Assembly: GCA_964522525.1 (NCBI GenBank)
Contig: CAZFWG010000012.1
Span: 18,382-82,381, forward strand
DNA: 64,000 bases
Reading direction: 5' to 3'
Origin: CAYUYV01 sp964522525
GTDB lineage: Bacteria; Pseudomonadota; Alphaproteobacteria; JAJFIK01
Under the pieces are notes generated by a model. That model ran no database searches. It saw only the letters and a list, made by a program, of their open reading frames with translations, and was not told where the DNA came from. Of this stretch, positions 1-8,902 are shown in pieces. The position numbers and the translations under genes are program-made. The first letter of the stretch is position 1. Each line of letters starts with the position of its first letter.

Positions 1-406
1 GGACATAGATGATCCGGGGATTGAGGGCCTTGACATCCTCATAGCCGAAACCGAGGCGCTCCACGCCCGCAAGGCGCACATTGTGGAAGAAAACATCCGC
101 ATGGGCGAGATGGGCGCGCAGGGCCGCGCGGTTTTCCGCTTCGGTCAGGTCGAGCTCGACACTGGCCTTGTTGCGGTTCAGCGCCGTGAAAATCGGACCC
201 AGATCCCCGGTGGGGGAGGCGCCCGCATAGCGCATGATGTCGCCCTTGGGGCCGGAGCGGGCCGTTTCGATCTTGACAACTTCCGCGCCCAGATCGCCGA
301 AAATGAGCGACGCGAAGGGCCCCAGGACCACCGTGGACATGTCGATGATCTTGACCCCCGCGAGCGGTCCCGTGGCGGACGGTTGTCCCGGCGATGATGC
401 GGACAT
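1..406 (-). CDS. CaiB/BaiF family CoA-transferase, N-terminal part
   Basis: The gene runs off the left edge, so only about 135 N-terminal residues are visible. Type III CoA-transferases move CoA between carboxylic acids through an aspartyl-CoA intermediate. The visible part reads GVKIIDMSTVVLGPFAS, then GDLGAEVVKIE, then FTALNRNKASVELDL, which is the normal opening of the family. The catalytic Asp would lie beyond the window. The ATG at 406 is preceded by GGAGG eight bases upstream, which decides the start. The substrate cannot be told from this fragment. Confidence 0.85.
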   Translation of the reverse strand, partial: MSASSPGQPSATGPLAGVKIIDMSTVVLGPFASLIFGDLGAEVVKIETARSGPKGDIMRYAGASPTGDLGPIFTALNRNKASVELDLTEAENRAALRAHLAHADVFFHNVRLAGVERLGFGYEDVKALNPRIIYV

Positions 407-564
407 GGTGTCGTTCCTCCCTGGCAATGGCTCTCGGCTTGGACGCAAAAGCAGCGCTTTTGTCCAATCAGATCACAAAACAAACGGGAGAAACATGGGG
501 CGCGCAGGAGCGGGCGTGCATTGGCAGGCAAGCGATCTGCAGATCGGCACGCCCGCTGGAAGGT

Positions 565-1050
565 TCAGCTCAGGCGGGCGGGGAGATCGTCGATGGAGGC
601 CTTGATGAGGGCGCCGTCGCTTGCCTCGTCGAGGCTGCCGGCGAGGACCCGTTGCGCGGCGGCCACCGCGACATCGGCGGCCGCGGCGCGGATGTCCGCA
701 ACGGCTTGTTCCTCGGCCCGGGCGATCCGTTGCTCGGTCAGGGCCATGCGGCGGGCGATCTGGGCCTCATTGGCGGCGCGGGTTTCCTCCGCGAGCCGCT
801 TGGCCTGCTCCTCGGCGGCCGAGATGATTTCGTCGGCTTCCTGCTCGGCCTCTTTCTGCTTGCGCTGATATTCCGCGAGCATGGCCTGGGCATCGTCCCG
901 CAACTGGCGGGCGTCTTCCAGTTCCTGGGCAATACGCCGGGAGCGCTCATCCAGAGCATCGGTGACCACTTTCGGAACGCCGAGATACAACAGGGCACCG
1001 AGGAACATCAGGAGCGCGACGGCAACCCAGAATGTCGGATCAGCTAACAC
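565..1050 (-). CDS. atpF: F0F1 ATP synthase subunit b
   Basis: This is the peripheral stalk subunit b of the F0 sector (161 aa). It has one N-terminal membrane segment (FWVAVALLMFLGALLYLG) followed by a long charged, Ala/Glu/Arg-rich coiled coil that reaches up to F1. It starts at GTG with AGGAG seven bases upstream. It is the last gene of the leftward F0 operon and lies 34 bases after the b' gene. As in many alphaproteobacteria, the F1 genes are not in this operon and are not in the window. Confidence 0.95.
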   Translation of the reverse strand: MLADPTFWVAVALLMFLGALLYLGVPKVVTDALDERSRRIAQELEDARQLRDDAQAMLAEYQRKQKEAEQEADEIISAAEEQAKRLAEETRAANEAQIARRMALTEQRIARAEEQAVADIRAAAADVAVAAAQRVLAGSLDEASDGALIKASIDDLPARLS

Positions 1051-1084
1051 GGAACGGCTCCTGTCGTTTCTTGTCTCGGGGGCG

Positions 1085-1753
1085 TCAGTTGACGCCCCGG
1101 GTGGTCAGTTCACTGTCCACCGCATCGGCGATCAGATTGTCGAGCGGCTTCCCGTTCTGGCTCATTTTTCCGAGAATCTCGCGGGTCAGGTCGGCGGCCA
1201 CATCGCCGAGATTGGCCATGGCCTTGTCCCGGGCGGTCTCGATCCGGCTTTCCGCCGCCCGCAGTTTCTTCTCGATTTCCGCTTCGTTCTGTTTGCGGAT
1301 CGCGTCCATGTCCGCAGCGATCCGGCGGCGGGTCTCATCCACCGTGCGGTGGGCGCGGGCCTTGGCCTCCCGAAGGGCGGTTTCATAGGCCGAAATCGCC
1401 TCATCGGTCGATTTCTTGAATTCCGCCGCCCGGTCCAGATCAAGGGCGATCTTGTCCCGCCGCTCCTCGATCACGGTCGCAATCCGGGGCAGGGCGAAGC
1501 GTGCCATCATCGCGTAGAGAAATCCGAAGGTCAGCGCGAGCCAGACAAGCTGACTGACGAAAAGACTGCCTTCCGGATCGAGCTGCGGCAGGCCGACGGA
1601 TTCACCGTGACCGGCCACGCCGACTTCCGAATGGGTGCCGTCGCCATGCGCACCATATCCGTGACCCTCGGCGGAGGCGTCATGACCGGTGTCAGTCGCC
1701 GGCGCGCCGTCGGCAACGGAGGCGTGGTTTTCGGCTGTGTCCGTGATCGCCAT
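1085..1753 (-). CDS. atpX: F0F1 ATP synthase subunit b' with His/Gly-rich N-terminal extension
   Basis: This is the second b-type stalk subunit, which pairs with b as a heterodimer in alphaproteobacteria and photosynthetic organisms. After an unusually long hydrophilic N-terminus of about 60 residues rich in His, Gly, Ala and Asp, there is one membrane segment (LFVSQLVWLALTFGFLYAMM) and then a coiled coil. An in-frame TTG exists at 1762, but the ATG at 1753 (MAITDTAENH) is the more likely start. The gene sits between atpE and atpF in the same operon. The N-terminal extension is odd; see findings. Confidence 0.9.
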   Translation of the reverse strand: MAITDTAENHASVADGAPATDTGHDASAEGHGYGAHGDGTHSEVGVAGHGESVGLPQLDPEGSLFVSQLVWLALTFGFLYAMMARFALPRIATVIEERRDKIALDLDRAAEFKKSTDEAISAYETALREAKARAHRTVDETRRRIAADMDAIRKQNEAEIEKKLRAAESRIETARDKAMANLGDVAADLTREILGKMSQNGKPLDNLIADAVDSELTTRGVN

Positions 1754-1839
1754 ACCGTGCAATCCCGCTCAAAGAACCCACTCCCGAGTCCGGCCCGCAA
1801 CGTGATGCAGCGGGCCCGGCGCCGGAAGCGTAAATCCGA

Positions 1840-2064
1840 TCAGGTGAAGATCAGGATGAAGGCCACGACCAGACCGAACAGGCCGGTCGCTTCGGCGAGG
1901 GCGAAGCCGATATAGACCATGGTGCGTTCCTGGCCGGCGGCCGACGGATTGCGCAGGGCCCCCTGAAGGTAGCTGGCAAAGATGTTACCGATGGCCAGGG
2001 CGGCACCCATCAGGGCAAAGGCGTAAAAGCCGGCGGCGAGCACACGTGCGGCATCAGCTTCCAT
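1840..2064 (-). CDS. atpE: F0F1 ATP synthase subunit c
   Basis: This is the proteolipid of the rotating c-ring (74 aa). It consists of two membrane helices joined by the polar loop RNPSA at residues 38-42. The proton-carrying carboxylate is Glu58 in FALAEATGLF. The motif YIGFALAEA is typical of proton-type, not sodium-type, rings. The ATG at 2064 is chosen because GAGAGGAG lies eight bases upstream. A longer in-frame start 39 bases upstream would add residues not found in c subunits. It lies between atpB and the b' gene. Confidence 0.97.
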   Translation of the reverse strand: MEADAARVLAAGFYAFALMGAALAIGNIFASYLQGALRNPSAAGQERTMVYIGFALAEATGLFGLVVAFILIFT

Positions 2065-2144
2065 GGGAACAACTCCTCTCGATTTCGTTGTCTCAACAAT
2101 CAAAAACAGACAAGGCCCGGTTCAAGGAACCGGACCGGGATGGA

Positions 2145-2903
2145 TCAGTGGCTCGGATGCAGGGCGTCATTCAGATAGATGCTGGTCAGCATCGCGAAAA
2201 TGAACGCCTGCAGGAAAGCCACCAAGAACTCAAGGGCCGTGATCGCCACGGACGCAAACAAGGGGATCACGAAGGAAACAGAGGCCACGCCGCCGATCGA
2301 CAGCATGCTGACCACGAAGCCGGCAAAGACCTTCAGCATGGTGTGGCCGGCGAGCATGTTCGCGAACAACCGCACGGCCAGGCTGATGGGCCGGGTCAGG
2401 AACGAGATCACTTCGATCACGATGATCAGCGGCATCAGGAAGAGCGGCACGCCATGGGGCGCGAACAGGCGCAGGAACCCGAGACCGTTGCGCGCGAACC
2501 CGATGATCAGCACCGCCGAAATGGCGACGGCCGCGAGGCCGAAGGTCACCACGATATGGCTCGTGGCCGTGAAGAAGGGGGGAACCAAGCCCAGCAGGTT
2601 ACAGAACAGGACATACATAAAGAGAGAGAAGACGAGGGGGAAATAGCGCATCCCCTCCGGCCCTGCCGTCGAGCGGATCATGTCCGCGACGAATTCATAG
2701 GTCAGTTCGGCGAGGTTCTGCCAGCGGCCCGGCACCATGGCCCGGCGCGACATGCTCATGGTCAGGAAGGTGGTGATGCCGAGAGTCGCCAGGATCATGG
2801 CGATGCTGGAATTGGTCAGCGACACATCATAGCCCAGGACCTGGATCTCCAGGACCGGCTTGATGAGGAACTGTTCCATTGGGCTGTGACTGTCACCTGC
2901 CAC
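2145..2903 (-). CDS. atpB: F0F1 ATP synthase subunit a
   Basis: This is the stator proton-channel subunit (252 aa) with five to six membrane helices. The essential arginine is in ISLAVRLFANMLAGH, and the C-terminal helix carries the polar residues of the exit half-channel (LEFLVAFLQAFIFAML). The start is GTG at 2903, with AAGGA eight bases upstream. It follows atpI by 65 bases and precedes atpE by 80. Confidence 0.97.
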   Translation of the reverse strand: MAGDSHSPMEQFLIKPVLEIQVLGYDVSLTNSSIAMILATLGITTFLTMSMSRRAMVPGRWQNLAELTYEFVADMIRSTAGPEGMRYFPLVFSLFMYVLFCNLLGLVPPFFTATSHIVVTFGLAAVAISAVLIIGFARNGLGFLRLFAPHGVPLFLMPLIIVIEVISFLTRPISLAVRLFANMLAGHTMLKVFAGFVVSMLSIGGVASVSFVIPLFASVAITALEFLVAFLQAFIFAMLTSIYLNDALHPSH

Positions 2904-2968
2904 GTCTGTCGTCCTTAACCTTCACACCGCCGGGCGAGATCTTGCCGTTCGACGATTGATCATCTGTC

Positions 2969-3466
2969 CTATCGGCCCTTTGAACCATTGCTGGAGGTAT
3001 TATCGTCCGGCGGTTCCGAGCCCCCCATACCCACCTGATTGGCGGTACGGATCACATTCATAAATCCCGCGGCCGCGCCGAACAGGAAGAAAATCACGAA
3101 CAAAATCGGCCACGTGCCCAACCATCCGTCCAGGAACCATCCGATGCCGGCGCCGACAATGACGGCCGCCACAAGATCCGTCCCCATCCTCAAGGCAACG
3201 TTGAGACCCTTACCCGAACCACGCGCCGAGAACCGGCCGGACCCTTGGGGATCTGGCTCATGACCTCGAGCGGCGCGCAGGCGCTCAGCGATGTCCTGGG
3301 GAGTGGATGGGGTCGAACGGTCCCGCCGCGAACGGTCCTCGTCCAAAGGATCGCCATCCTTCCCGGACTTGTTACCGGATGCGTCGGAAATGGCCCATCC
3401 CCTGCCGTAAAGCGATTCTGCTCTCCAGATGGCGCGCACCGTACAAAGGGCTGGATTCTTAGTCAA
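2969..3466 (-). CDS. atpI: ATP synthase protein I (AtpI), start uncertain
   Basis: AtpI is a small membrane protein that helps c-ring assembly. The C-terminal half holds two membrane segments (DLVAAVIVGAGIGWFLDGWL and PILFVIFFLFGAAAGFMNV), which is the AtpI pattern. The coordinates give the longest frame, which starts with TTG at 3466. That TTG is also the first part of a good -35 box, so translation probably begins later. One option is TTG at 3346, with AAGGA ten bases before it. Another is the rare ATT at 3391, which would give an N-terminus beginning SDASGNKSGK. It is the first gene of the F0 operon. Confidence 0.8.
   Translation of the reverse strand: MTKNPALCTVRAIWRAESLYGRGWAISDASGNKSGKDGDPLDEDRSRRDRSTPSTPQDIAERLRAARGHEPDPQGSGRFSARGSGKGLNVALRMGTDLVAAVIVGAGIGWFLDGWLGTWPILFVIFFLFGAAAGFMNVIRTANQVGMGGSEPPDDNTSSNGSKGR
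3438..3466 (-). promoter_or_regulatory. Candidate sigma70 promoter of the F0 ATP synthase operon
   Basis: On the minus strand TTGACT (3461-3466) and TACGGT (3438-3443) are separated by exactly 17 bases. The -35 matches five of six consensus positions and the -10 matches three of six. The position fits transcription of atpI and the genes behind it. Confidence 0.45.
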
Positions 3467-3535
3467 GCATCCGCATCCGGCCTATAACCGGCTGATTCTC
3501 AAGGATTTTATTCGCGATGCTCGGTGCTTCACGGC

Positions 3536-6500
3536 CTATTGCGCGGCGATCACCCGTTCGGCTTCCTGCAGATCGACCGAGACCAGCTGGCTGACACCCC
3601 GCTCCGCCATGGTCACCCCATAGAGCCGGTCGAGCCGGGACATGGTCAGGGCGTGGTGGGTGATGACCAGAAAGCGCGTGTTGGTTTCCTTGGTCATCTG
3701 GTCGAGGAGATTGCAGAAGCGCTCCACATTGGCGTCGTCGAGCGGCGCGTCGACCTCGTCGAGCACACAGATGGGCGCCGGATTCGCCAGGAACACGGCG
3801 AAGATCAGGGACATGGCCGTCAGGGCCTGTTCGCCCCCGGAGAGCAGCGACAGATTGGTGAGCTTCTTGCCCGGCGGCCGGGCAAAGATGTCGAGGCCGG
3901 CCTCAAGCGGATCGTCGGATTCCACCAGTTCCAGATGGGCCGTGCCGCCGCCGAACAGCTCCGTGAACAGCTTGGTGAAATTGCTGTTCACCACGTCGAA
4001 TGCGGCAAGGAGTCGCTCCCGGCCTTCCTTGTTGAGGCTGTTGATGCCCTGGCGCAGCCGCGCGATGGCCTGGAGCAGGTCTTCGCGTTCCGCATTCATG
4101 GCGTCGAGGCGTTCGGTATATTCCTGGGCCTCTTCATCGGCGCGCAGATTGACCGCGCCCATATTCTCCCGCTCCCGCCGGTAACGGTCGAGCTTGCGTT
4201 CGATATCGTCGAGGGGCGGCAATTCTTCGCTTTCCGGCACGCCGCCTGCTTCCAGAACATTTTCCGGATTGCAGTCGAGGGCCTCCCGGATCCGGCCCGC
4301 GACGTCTTCGACGCGCGCCTGGAGACCCTGGATCGTGGCTTCCTGGCGGGCCCGGTCTTCCCGGGCCTGGGACAGTTCTCCTTGCAGCTTTTTCGCCGAC
4401 GCGTCGGCTTCCCGGAGTTTGTTCTCCGCTTCCTGCAGATTGTTCGCGGTCAGACGACGCTTGCTCTCGGCCGCTTCGAGCGCCTCGATCAGGCCGCTGC
4501 GTTTCTGAGCGATCTGGTCCGGGATCAAGCGCACGGATTCGAGTTCACCCGAGGCTTCCGCCCGGCGCTTGGCCAGGTTTTCAAGCTGGCTTGCGGTGTT
4601 GGCCTTGCGGGCCTCCCAGCCGTCTTGCGTTTTTTCGATGGCCGCAAGCCGGGCCTCGCGGGTTTGGGCGTCCCGCTTCAGGGCCTCAAGCGCGGCGCGC
4701 GCTTCGGTCAGCTCAACCCGCAGGCCTGCGACCTTTTCCTTGTGTTCGGCCAGGGCCAGGCTCGGATCGGGTTTGGCTTCCGCGTCCTCGACCGCCGAGA
4801 GGGCTTCGGCGAGGTGGCTTTCGATTTCCGCCGTTTCACTCGACAGCCTTTGTTGGGCCTCGGCGAGGGCGGCGAGCCGTTGTTGGTGACGCGAGGAACT
4901 CTTTTCGATCTCGGTCAGTTTGGCCCGCGCCGTGTTGAGGGCGGATTGGCTCTCGCGCAGGCTCTGACGGGCGGCGCGTTCGGCCTGGCCCGCATCCTCG
5001 GCGGCCTGGCGGGCGGCGTGGTGGGCCTCACGGGTTTCGCGGGCGGTCGTTTGGGCCGCTTCCAGTTCGCCTTCGAGTTCGGCCAGGCGATTGCGTTGGG
5101 AGAGGCGCACGGCCGCCGGTGTCGGGGCATCGGCGGCGATGGTGATGCCGTCCCAGCGCCACAGATCGCCATCCCGACTGACCAGTCTTTGGCCCGGTTT
5201 CAAAAGGGCCTGAAGGGCCTTGCCTTCCCGGTCATCGACCACGCCGATTTGGCCAAGCCGGCGGGCGAGCGCGGGCGGCGCGTTGACGACCTCGCTCAGG
5301 GGGCGCGCTTCGGCGGGCAGGGTGGGCGCGTCGTCCAGGGGATCGAGCGTGGCCCAATGCATGGGCGCCGCTTCATCCGTAGGCACCTCAAGATCATCGC
5401 CCAGGGCTGCGCCCAAAGCCGCCTCGAAGCCGGGTTCCACGGTGATGCTGTCGACCACCGGCGGCCACAGATCGCTGTCGGCGGACTGGCACAGGCGGGC
5501 AAGCGTGTCCCGCTCGGCCTTCAGGGCACTGACGGCCCGGTCCGCGTCCTGGAGCGGTTCCCGGGAAGCCGCTTCGGCCGCCTGGGCATCAATACGGGCT
5601 TGTTCCGCATGGGTGGCCTTGGTCTCGGCCTCGGCGATGGCGCTCTCCGCGGTCTCGACCGCCTCCCGGGCGGCCGTCATGTCGCCGCTGTCACCCGTAT
5701 CGGCTTCAAGCGTGGTCTTTTCGCTCGTCACCTTTTCCAGGTCGTGGGCAAGCCGGGTCCGACGGCTTTCGAGTTCCTGGCGCCGGCGCCGCAGGGCGCC
5801 GAGGGCGGCCTGGTGATCCGCGCTTTCCCGCGTGGCGGCCTCAAGCGCTTCTTCCGCCCCGCTGAGGGAACCGGTCAGCGTCTCGACCGCGCCATCGGCC
5901 TCGGTCAGACGATCCCCATGGCCATCGCCCGCCCGTCGGAGGGTTTCGGCTTCCTCGATCAGCTGGGCGAGTTCCCGTTCCCCGTCGGACAGGCCGTCCT
6001 GCTCACGGGCAATATCGGCGCCGACCTGTTCGAGCTGGGCCTCCAGACGGCCGGCCTGTTCGAGGGCCCGTTTTTCCTCCGCATCCAGCGTATCCCGCTC
6101 CACGGTGAGCCGGTGAAGGGCCGCGGCGGCGGCGGCTTCCGCCTCGCGCAATTGGGGAAGGCCTTCGGATGCATCCGCCTGGAGCCGGGTGGCCGTCGCG
6201 TTTTCCTGGGCGAGGCGCGCCACGGTCTGTTCCAGTTCCCGGAACGCCGCGTCGCTTTCCATCACCGCGTCGCTCGCTTCCTTCCAACGCAGGAAAAGGA
6301 CGATGGCTTCGGATTTGCGGATATTGTCGGAGAGATTGCGGTAGCGGGTCGCCTGGCGGGCCTGTTTCTTGAGCGCCGTGAGCTGAACATCGAGTTCGTT
6401 CAGCACGTCCTCGAGCCGGGTCAGATTGGTCTCGGCCGCCCGCAGGCGCAGTTCCGCCTCGTGGCGCCGGCCATGGAGGCCCGAAATCCCCGCCGCCTCT

Positions 6501-6994
6501 TCCAGGATCATGCGCCGGTTCTGGGGCTTGGCCGCGATCAGCTGGCCGATCTGGCCCTGGCGGACGAGGGCCGGGGAATGGGCGCCGGAGGACAGATCCG
6601 CAAACAGGAGCTGGACGTCCCGGGCCCGGGTGTCCTTGCCGTTGACCCGGTAGGCCGAGCCCGCATCCCGTTCGATCCGCCGGGTGACTTCCAGTTGGTC
6701 GTGGTCGTTGAGGGCGGCGGGCGCGTCGCGCTCCGCATTGTCGATGCTCAAGACCACTTCGGCCATGTTGCGCGCCGGACGGCCGGACGTGCCGGCAAAG
6801 ATCACGTCCTCCATGCCGGAGCCGCGCAGGCTCTTAGCGGAGGTCTCGCCCATGACCCAGCGCAGGGCCTCGACCAGATTGGATTTGCCGCAACCGTTGG
6901 GACCGACAATGCCGGTCAGTCCGGGCTCGATCTGGAGCTCGGTAGGATCCACGAATGATTTGAAGCCCTGCAAACGCAGCCGAGTGAATTTCAA
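3536..6994 (-). CDS. smc: Chromosome segregation protein SMC
   Basis: This is the bacterial condensin ATPase, which with ScpA and ScpB folds and segregates the chromosome (1152 aa, normal length). Walker A is GPNGCGKSN at residues 31-39. Two long coiled-coil arms surround a hinge near the middle of the protein. The C-terminal head has the signature LSLLSGGEQALTAMSL and Walker B VLDEVDAPLDDANVERF. ATG at 6994 gives the standard start MKFTRLRLQGFKSFVDP. It lies downstream of the DsbA-like gene in the usual alphaproteobacterial order. A long open frame on the opposite strand is a shadow. Confidence 0.98.
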   Translation of the reverse strand: MKFTRLRLQGFKSFVDPTELQIEPGLTGIVGPNGCGKSNLVEALRWVMGETSAKSLRGSGMEDVIFAGTSGRPARNMAEVVLSIDNAERDAPAALNDHDQLEVTRRIERDAGSAYRVNGKDTRARDVQLLFADLSSGAHSPALVRQGQIGQLIAAKPQNRRMILEEAAGISGLHGRRHEAELRLRAAETNLTRLEDVLNELDVQLTALKKQARQATRYRNLSDNIRKSEAIVLFLRWKEASDAVMESDAAFRELEQTVARLAQENATATRLQADASEGLPQLREAEAAAAAALHRLTVERDTLDAEEKRALEQAGRLEAQLEQVGADIAREQDGLSDGERELAQLIEEAETLRRAGDGHGDRLTEADGAVETLTGSLSGAEEALEAATRESADHQAALGALRRRRQELESRRTRLAHDLEKVTSEKTTLEADTGDSGDMTAAREAVETAESAIAEAETKATHAEQARIDAQAAEAASREPLQDADRAVSALKAERDTLARLCQSADSDLWPPVVDSITVEPGFEAALGAALGDDLEVPTDEAAPMHWATLDPLDDAPTLPAEARPLSEVVNAPPALARRLGQIGVVDDREGKALQALLKPGQRLVSRDGDLWRWDGITIAADAPTPAAVRLSQRNRLAELEGELEAAQTTARETREAHHAARQAAEDAGQAERAARQSLRESQSALNTARAKLTEIEKSSSRHQQRLAALAEAQQRLSSETAEIESHLAEALSAVEDAEAKPDPSLALAEHKEKVAGLRVELTEARAALEALKRDAQTREARLAAIEKTQDGWEARKANTASQLENLAKRRAEASGELESVRLIPDQIAQKRSGLIEALEAAESKRRLTANNLQEAENKLREADASAKKLQGELSQAREDRARQEATIQGLQARVEDVAGRIREALDCNPENVLEAGGVPESEELPPLDDIERKLDRYRRERENMGAVNLRADEEAQEYTERLDAMNAEREDLLQAIARLRQGINSLNKEGRERLLAAFDVVNSNFTKLFTELFGGGTAHLELVESDDPLEAGLDIFARPPGKKLTNLSLLSGGEQALTAMSLIFAVFLANPAPICVLDEVDAPLDDANVERFCNLLDQMTKETNTRFLVITHHALTMSRLDRLYGVTMAERGVSQLVSVDLQEAERVIAAQ

Positions 6995-7104
6995 GAGCGG
7001 CCCTTAATTTCTCAAGCGCAAGCCTTGGTTCAGGCGCGCAATGTCATCCCCCAAATGACAGGTTCGGTCCGATCCGTCCTTTTTTCTCGGGAGGAAAACA
7101 CGGG

Positions 7105-7135
7105 AAAAGGCCGCCAGCCCAAGGGCCAAGCGGCC
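7105..7135 (-). terminator. Intrinsic terminator of the dsbA-like gene
   Basis: On the minus strand a hairpin with 6-bp GC arms (7130-7135 and 7109-7114) and an inner GCCC/GGGC pairing is followed directly by TTTT (7105-7108). It lies 118 bases after the dsbA-like stop codon and before smc, so smc probably has its own promoter. Confidence 0.5.
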
Positions 7136-7252
7136 GATTCAAAAACCCATCCTCAAACACCATGGGCTGATTCTACCCTGACTTCCACGCTCCTATGGTC
7201 CCCATGAAGCCGGCGGATACCGGGTTTCGTCCAAGGGAACCAAGGGTCCCCG

Positions 7253-7993
7253 TTATTCGGACGGTTCCGTGAGGGCCGCCTTGGCTTCCTCGACCTTGGA
7301 CTTGGCATCGCCGGGCACATAGGCCTGAAGGATTTCCTCGAGTTCCTCGAAGCTCTTCAAGCCCACATGCTTGTCGCCGTTGATGATCAGGGTCGGGGTC
7401 GCGGAGATGTCGAAGACATCGGAGCCCTGTTTCTGGACGGCGCGGATGCGTTGGTATTCCGCGTCATTGGACAGGCATTCCTCGAACTTGGCTTCGCCGA
7501 TGCCGGCTTGGCGCGCCACGGCCTTCAGTTTTTCGCGGCCCTCTTCGGCGGTCCGCACATAGGCCCAGATCTTCTGGGTGCGGAACAGAACGTCGATCAC
7601 GCCGTAATAGCGGGCAGGTTCCACACAGCGCGCGAGCATGAAGGCCGAAGCCGACAAGACCACCGGGGCCGTCGGAAATTCCCGCAAGGTGTATTTGGCG
7701 ACGCCCGTGTCCACATAGGCCGCTTTGAATTGGGGGAAGGTCTTGACCTTGAAGGTCGCGCAATGGCCGCAGGTCGTGGAGGCATATTCGATCACGCTGA
7801 CGGGTGCGTTTTCATCGCCAAGGACAATGTCGCCGGGGCGGCCGAAATCGGCGCTCGTCAGCACATCTTCCTTGGTCACCTGCTTGCGCGTGTCTTCGGC
7901 CTCGGCGCCGGGGGTGCCGATCAGACCAAGCGTGAACGCCGTGCCCGCGATAAGCGTGATGGCGGCAATGATAAGGGCGCTGGTTCTCGCCAT
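7253..7993 (-). CDS. DsbA-family thiol:disulfide oxidoreductase, exported
   Basis: This is a periplasmic thioredoxin-fold protein (246 aa). Residues 1-32 form a signal peptide or membrane anchor. The active site is Cys75-Gly-His-Cys78, and the cis-proline loop is ATPT with Pro200, both as in DsbA/BdbD-type oxidases. Such proteins (DsbA or ScsC-like) introduce or shuffle disulfides in exported proteins. ATG at 7993 has GAGGAA close upstream. It lies between dciA and smc, a common order in the class. The partner membrane oxidase is not in the window. Confidence 0.9.
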   Translation of the reverse strand: MARTSALIIAAITLIAGTAFTLGLIGTPGAEAEDTRKQVTKEDVLTSADFGRPGDIVLGDENAPVSVIEYASTTCGHCATFKVKTFPQFKAAYVDTGVAKYTLREFPTAPVVLSASAFMLARCVEPARYYGVIDVLFRTQKIWAYVRTAEEGREKLKAVARQAGIGEAKFEECLSNDAEYQRIRAVQKQGSDVFDISATPTLIINGDKHVGLKSFEELEEILQAYVPGDAKSKVEEAKAALTEPSE

Positions 7994-8176
7994 GGTTCCT
8001 CTCTCCTCTCGGCAACCTGGATTTGTCTCAAAACCGATTATGTCAAACGTAGCTTGAAGGCGGTGTGAGCTCTATCAAAAAGGCGGCTCTGACTGATCCC
8101 ACATACCCTGAACAGGTGTGGCTTAGAAACCGAACAAATGCGGTGACAATAGGGTGTGGCAAGGCTTCAGCGCCGC

Positions 8177-8752
8177 TTAGTCGTCGAATTTCCGGCGGGT
8201 ATAGACGCCCGTCCCCAAAGACCGCAACACGGCCCGCAGACCCTCCTTCTCGACGCGCGCGACGCGATGGTCGATTTCGGCGCTGTCCTGTGCCGTGGGG
8301 AGGGCGCGCGCCCGACGGGCCATGGGCTGGAGTGCGCCGGGCAGGGGCCCCTGGACGATTTTGAGCCGGGCAATGGCCCGGTAGCCGAAATGGGCGTTCA
8401 CCCGTTCGATGATCTGCGGCGTCAGATGCTGGATGTCGAGACTGAACGCGCCCGCGACCCGGACCGTCAGCACACCATTGTTCGCCGCGCCCTTGCCCGG
8501 CTGATACTGTTCCGGCTGGGTCATATGGGCGAGCGTCTCGCCCACGATTTCGGCCCAGGCGGATTTGAGATTGTCGCCCGCGCGGCCATGAACCTTGAAG
8601 GCCGCCCCCGCCGCTTTTTGCAGGCTCGCCCCGATGGCCCGGGTCGGACGAATGGGCTGGCGTGTCTTGGGCGCCGGCGTCCCCGATTTGAGGACGCCCC
8701 GGCGCATGATGACCGTGTTGAGCAGGGGATGTGCTTTGGGGGGCTTGGTCAT
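8177..8752 (-). CDS. dciA: DUF721 / DciA family protein
   Basis: DciA proteins load or operate the replicative helicase DnaB in bacteria that lack DnaC or DnaI. The DUF721 core is seen as LKSAWAEIVGETLAHMTQPEQY, then LTVRVAGAFSLDIQHLTPQIIERVNAHFGY. Here it carries a basic N-terminus of about 45 residues and a C-terminal tail, which is common in alphaproteobacteria (191 aa). It is divergent from mutY and upstream of the DsbA-like gene and smc. The start ATG at 8752 has only a weak ribosome site and follows a 17-bp tandem repeat. The function is inferred from the family only. Confidence 0.85.
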   Translation of the reverse strand: MTKPPKAHPLLNTVIMRRGVLKSGTPAPKTRQPIRPTRAIGASLQKAAGAAFKVHGRAGDNLKSAWAEIVGETLAHMTQPEQYQPGKGAANNGVLTVRVAGAFSLDIQHLTPQIIERVNAHFGYRAIARLKIVQGPLPGALQPMARRARALPTAQDSAEIDHRVARVEKEGLRAVLRSLGTGVYTRRKFDD

Positions 8753-8902
8753 CGGGGATCTTTGTTGTCGGGGGATCTTTGTTATCGGGAGATAGGGAAC
8801 TCCCCGCTTGTTCCGGGATCACCGGCGCTTCGTCGTTACCCTGCCCGGACCTTGGCTTTCTGACAAGATTAACTCTGACCGCGCGGCCGAGACTCGGGCA
8901 CA

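Noticed and set aside
39..467. 142-residue open frame over the CoA-transferase
   Set aside because: The correct frame starts at 406 with a good ribosome site and gives clear CaiB/BaiF motifs.
3524..6958. 1144-residue open frame antisense to smc
   Set aside because: It is the frame-shadow of smc, caused by high G+C. smc has all family motifs and the antisense protein has none.
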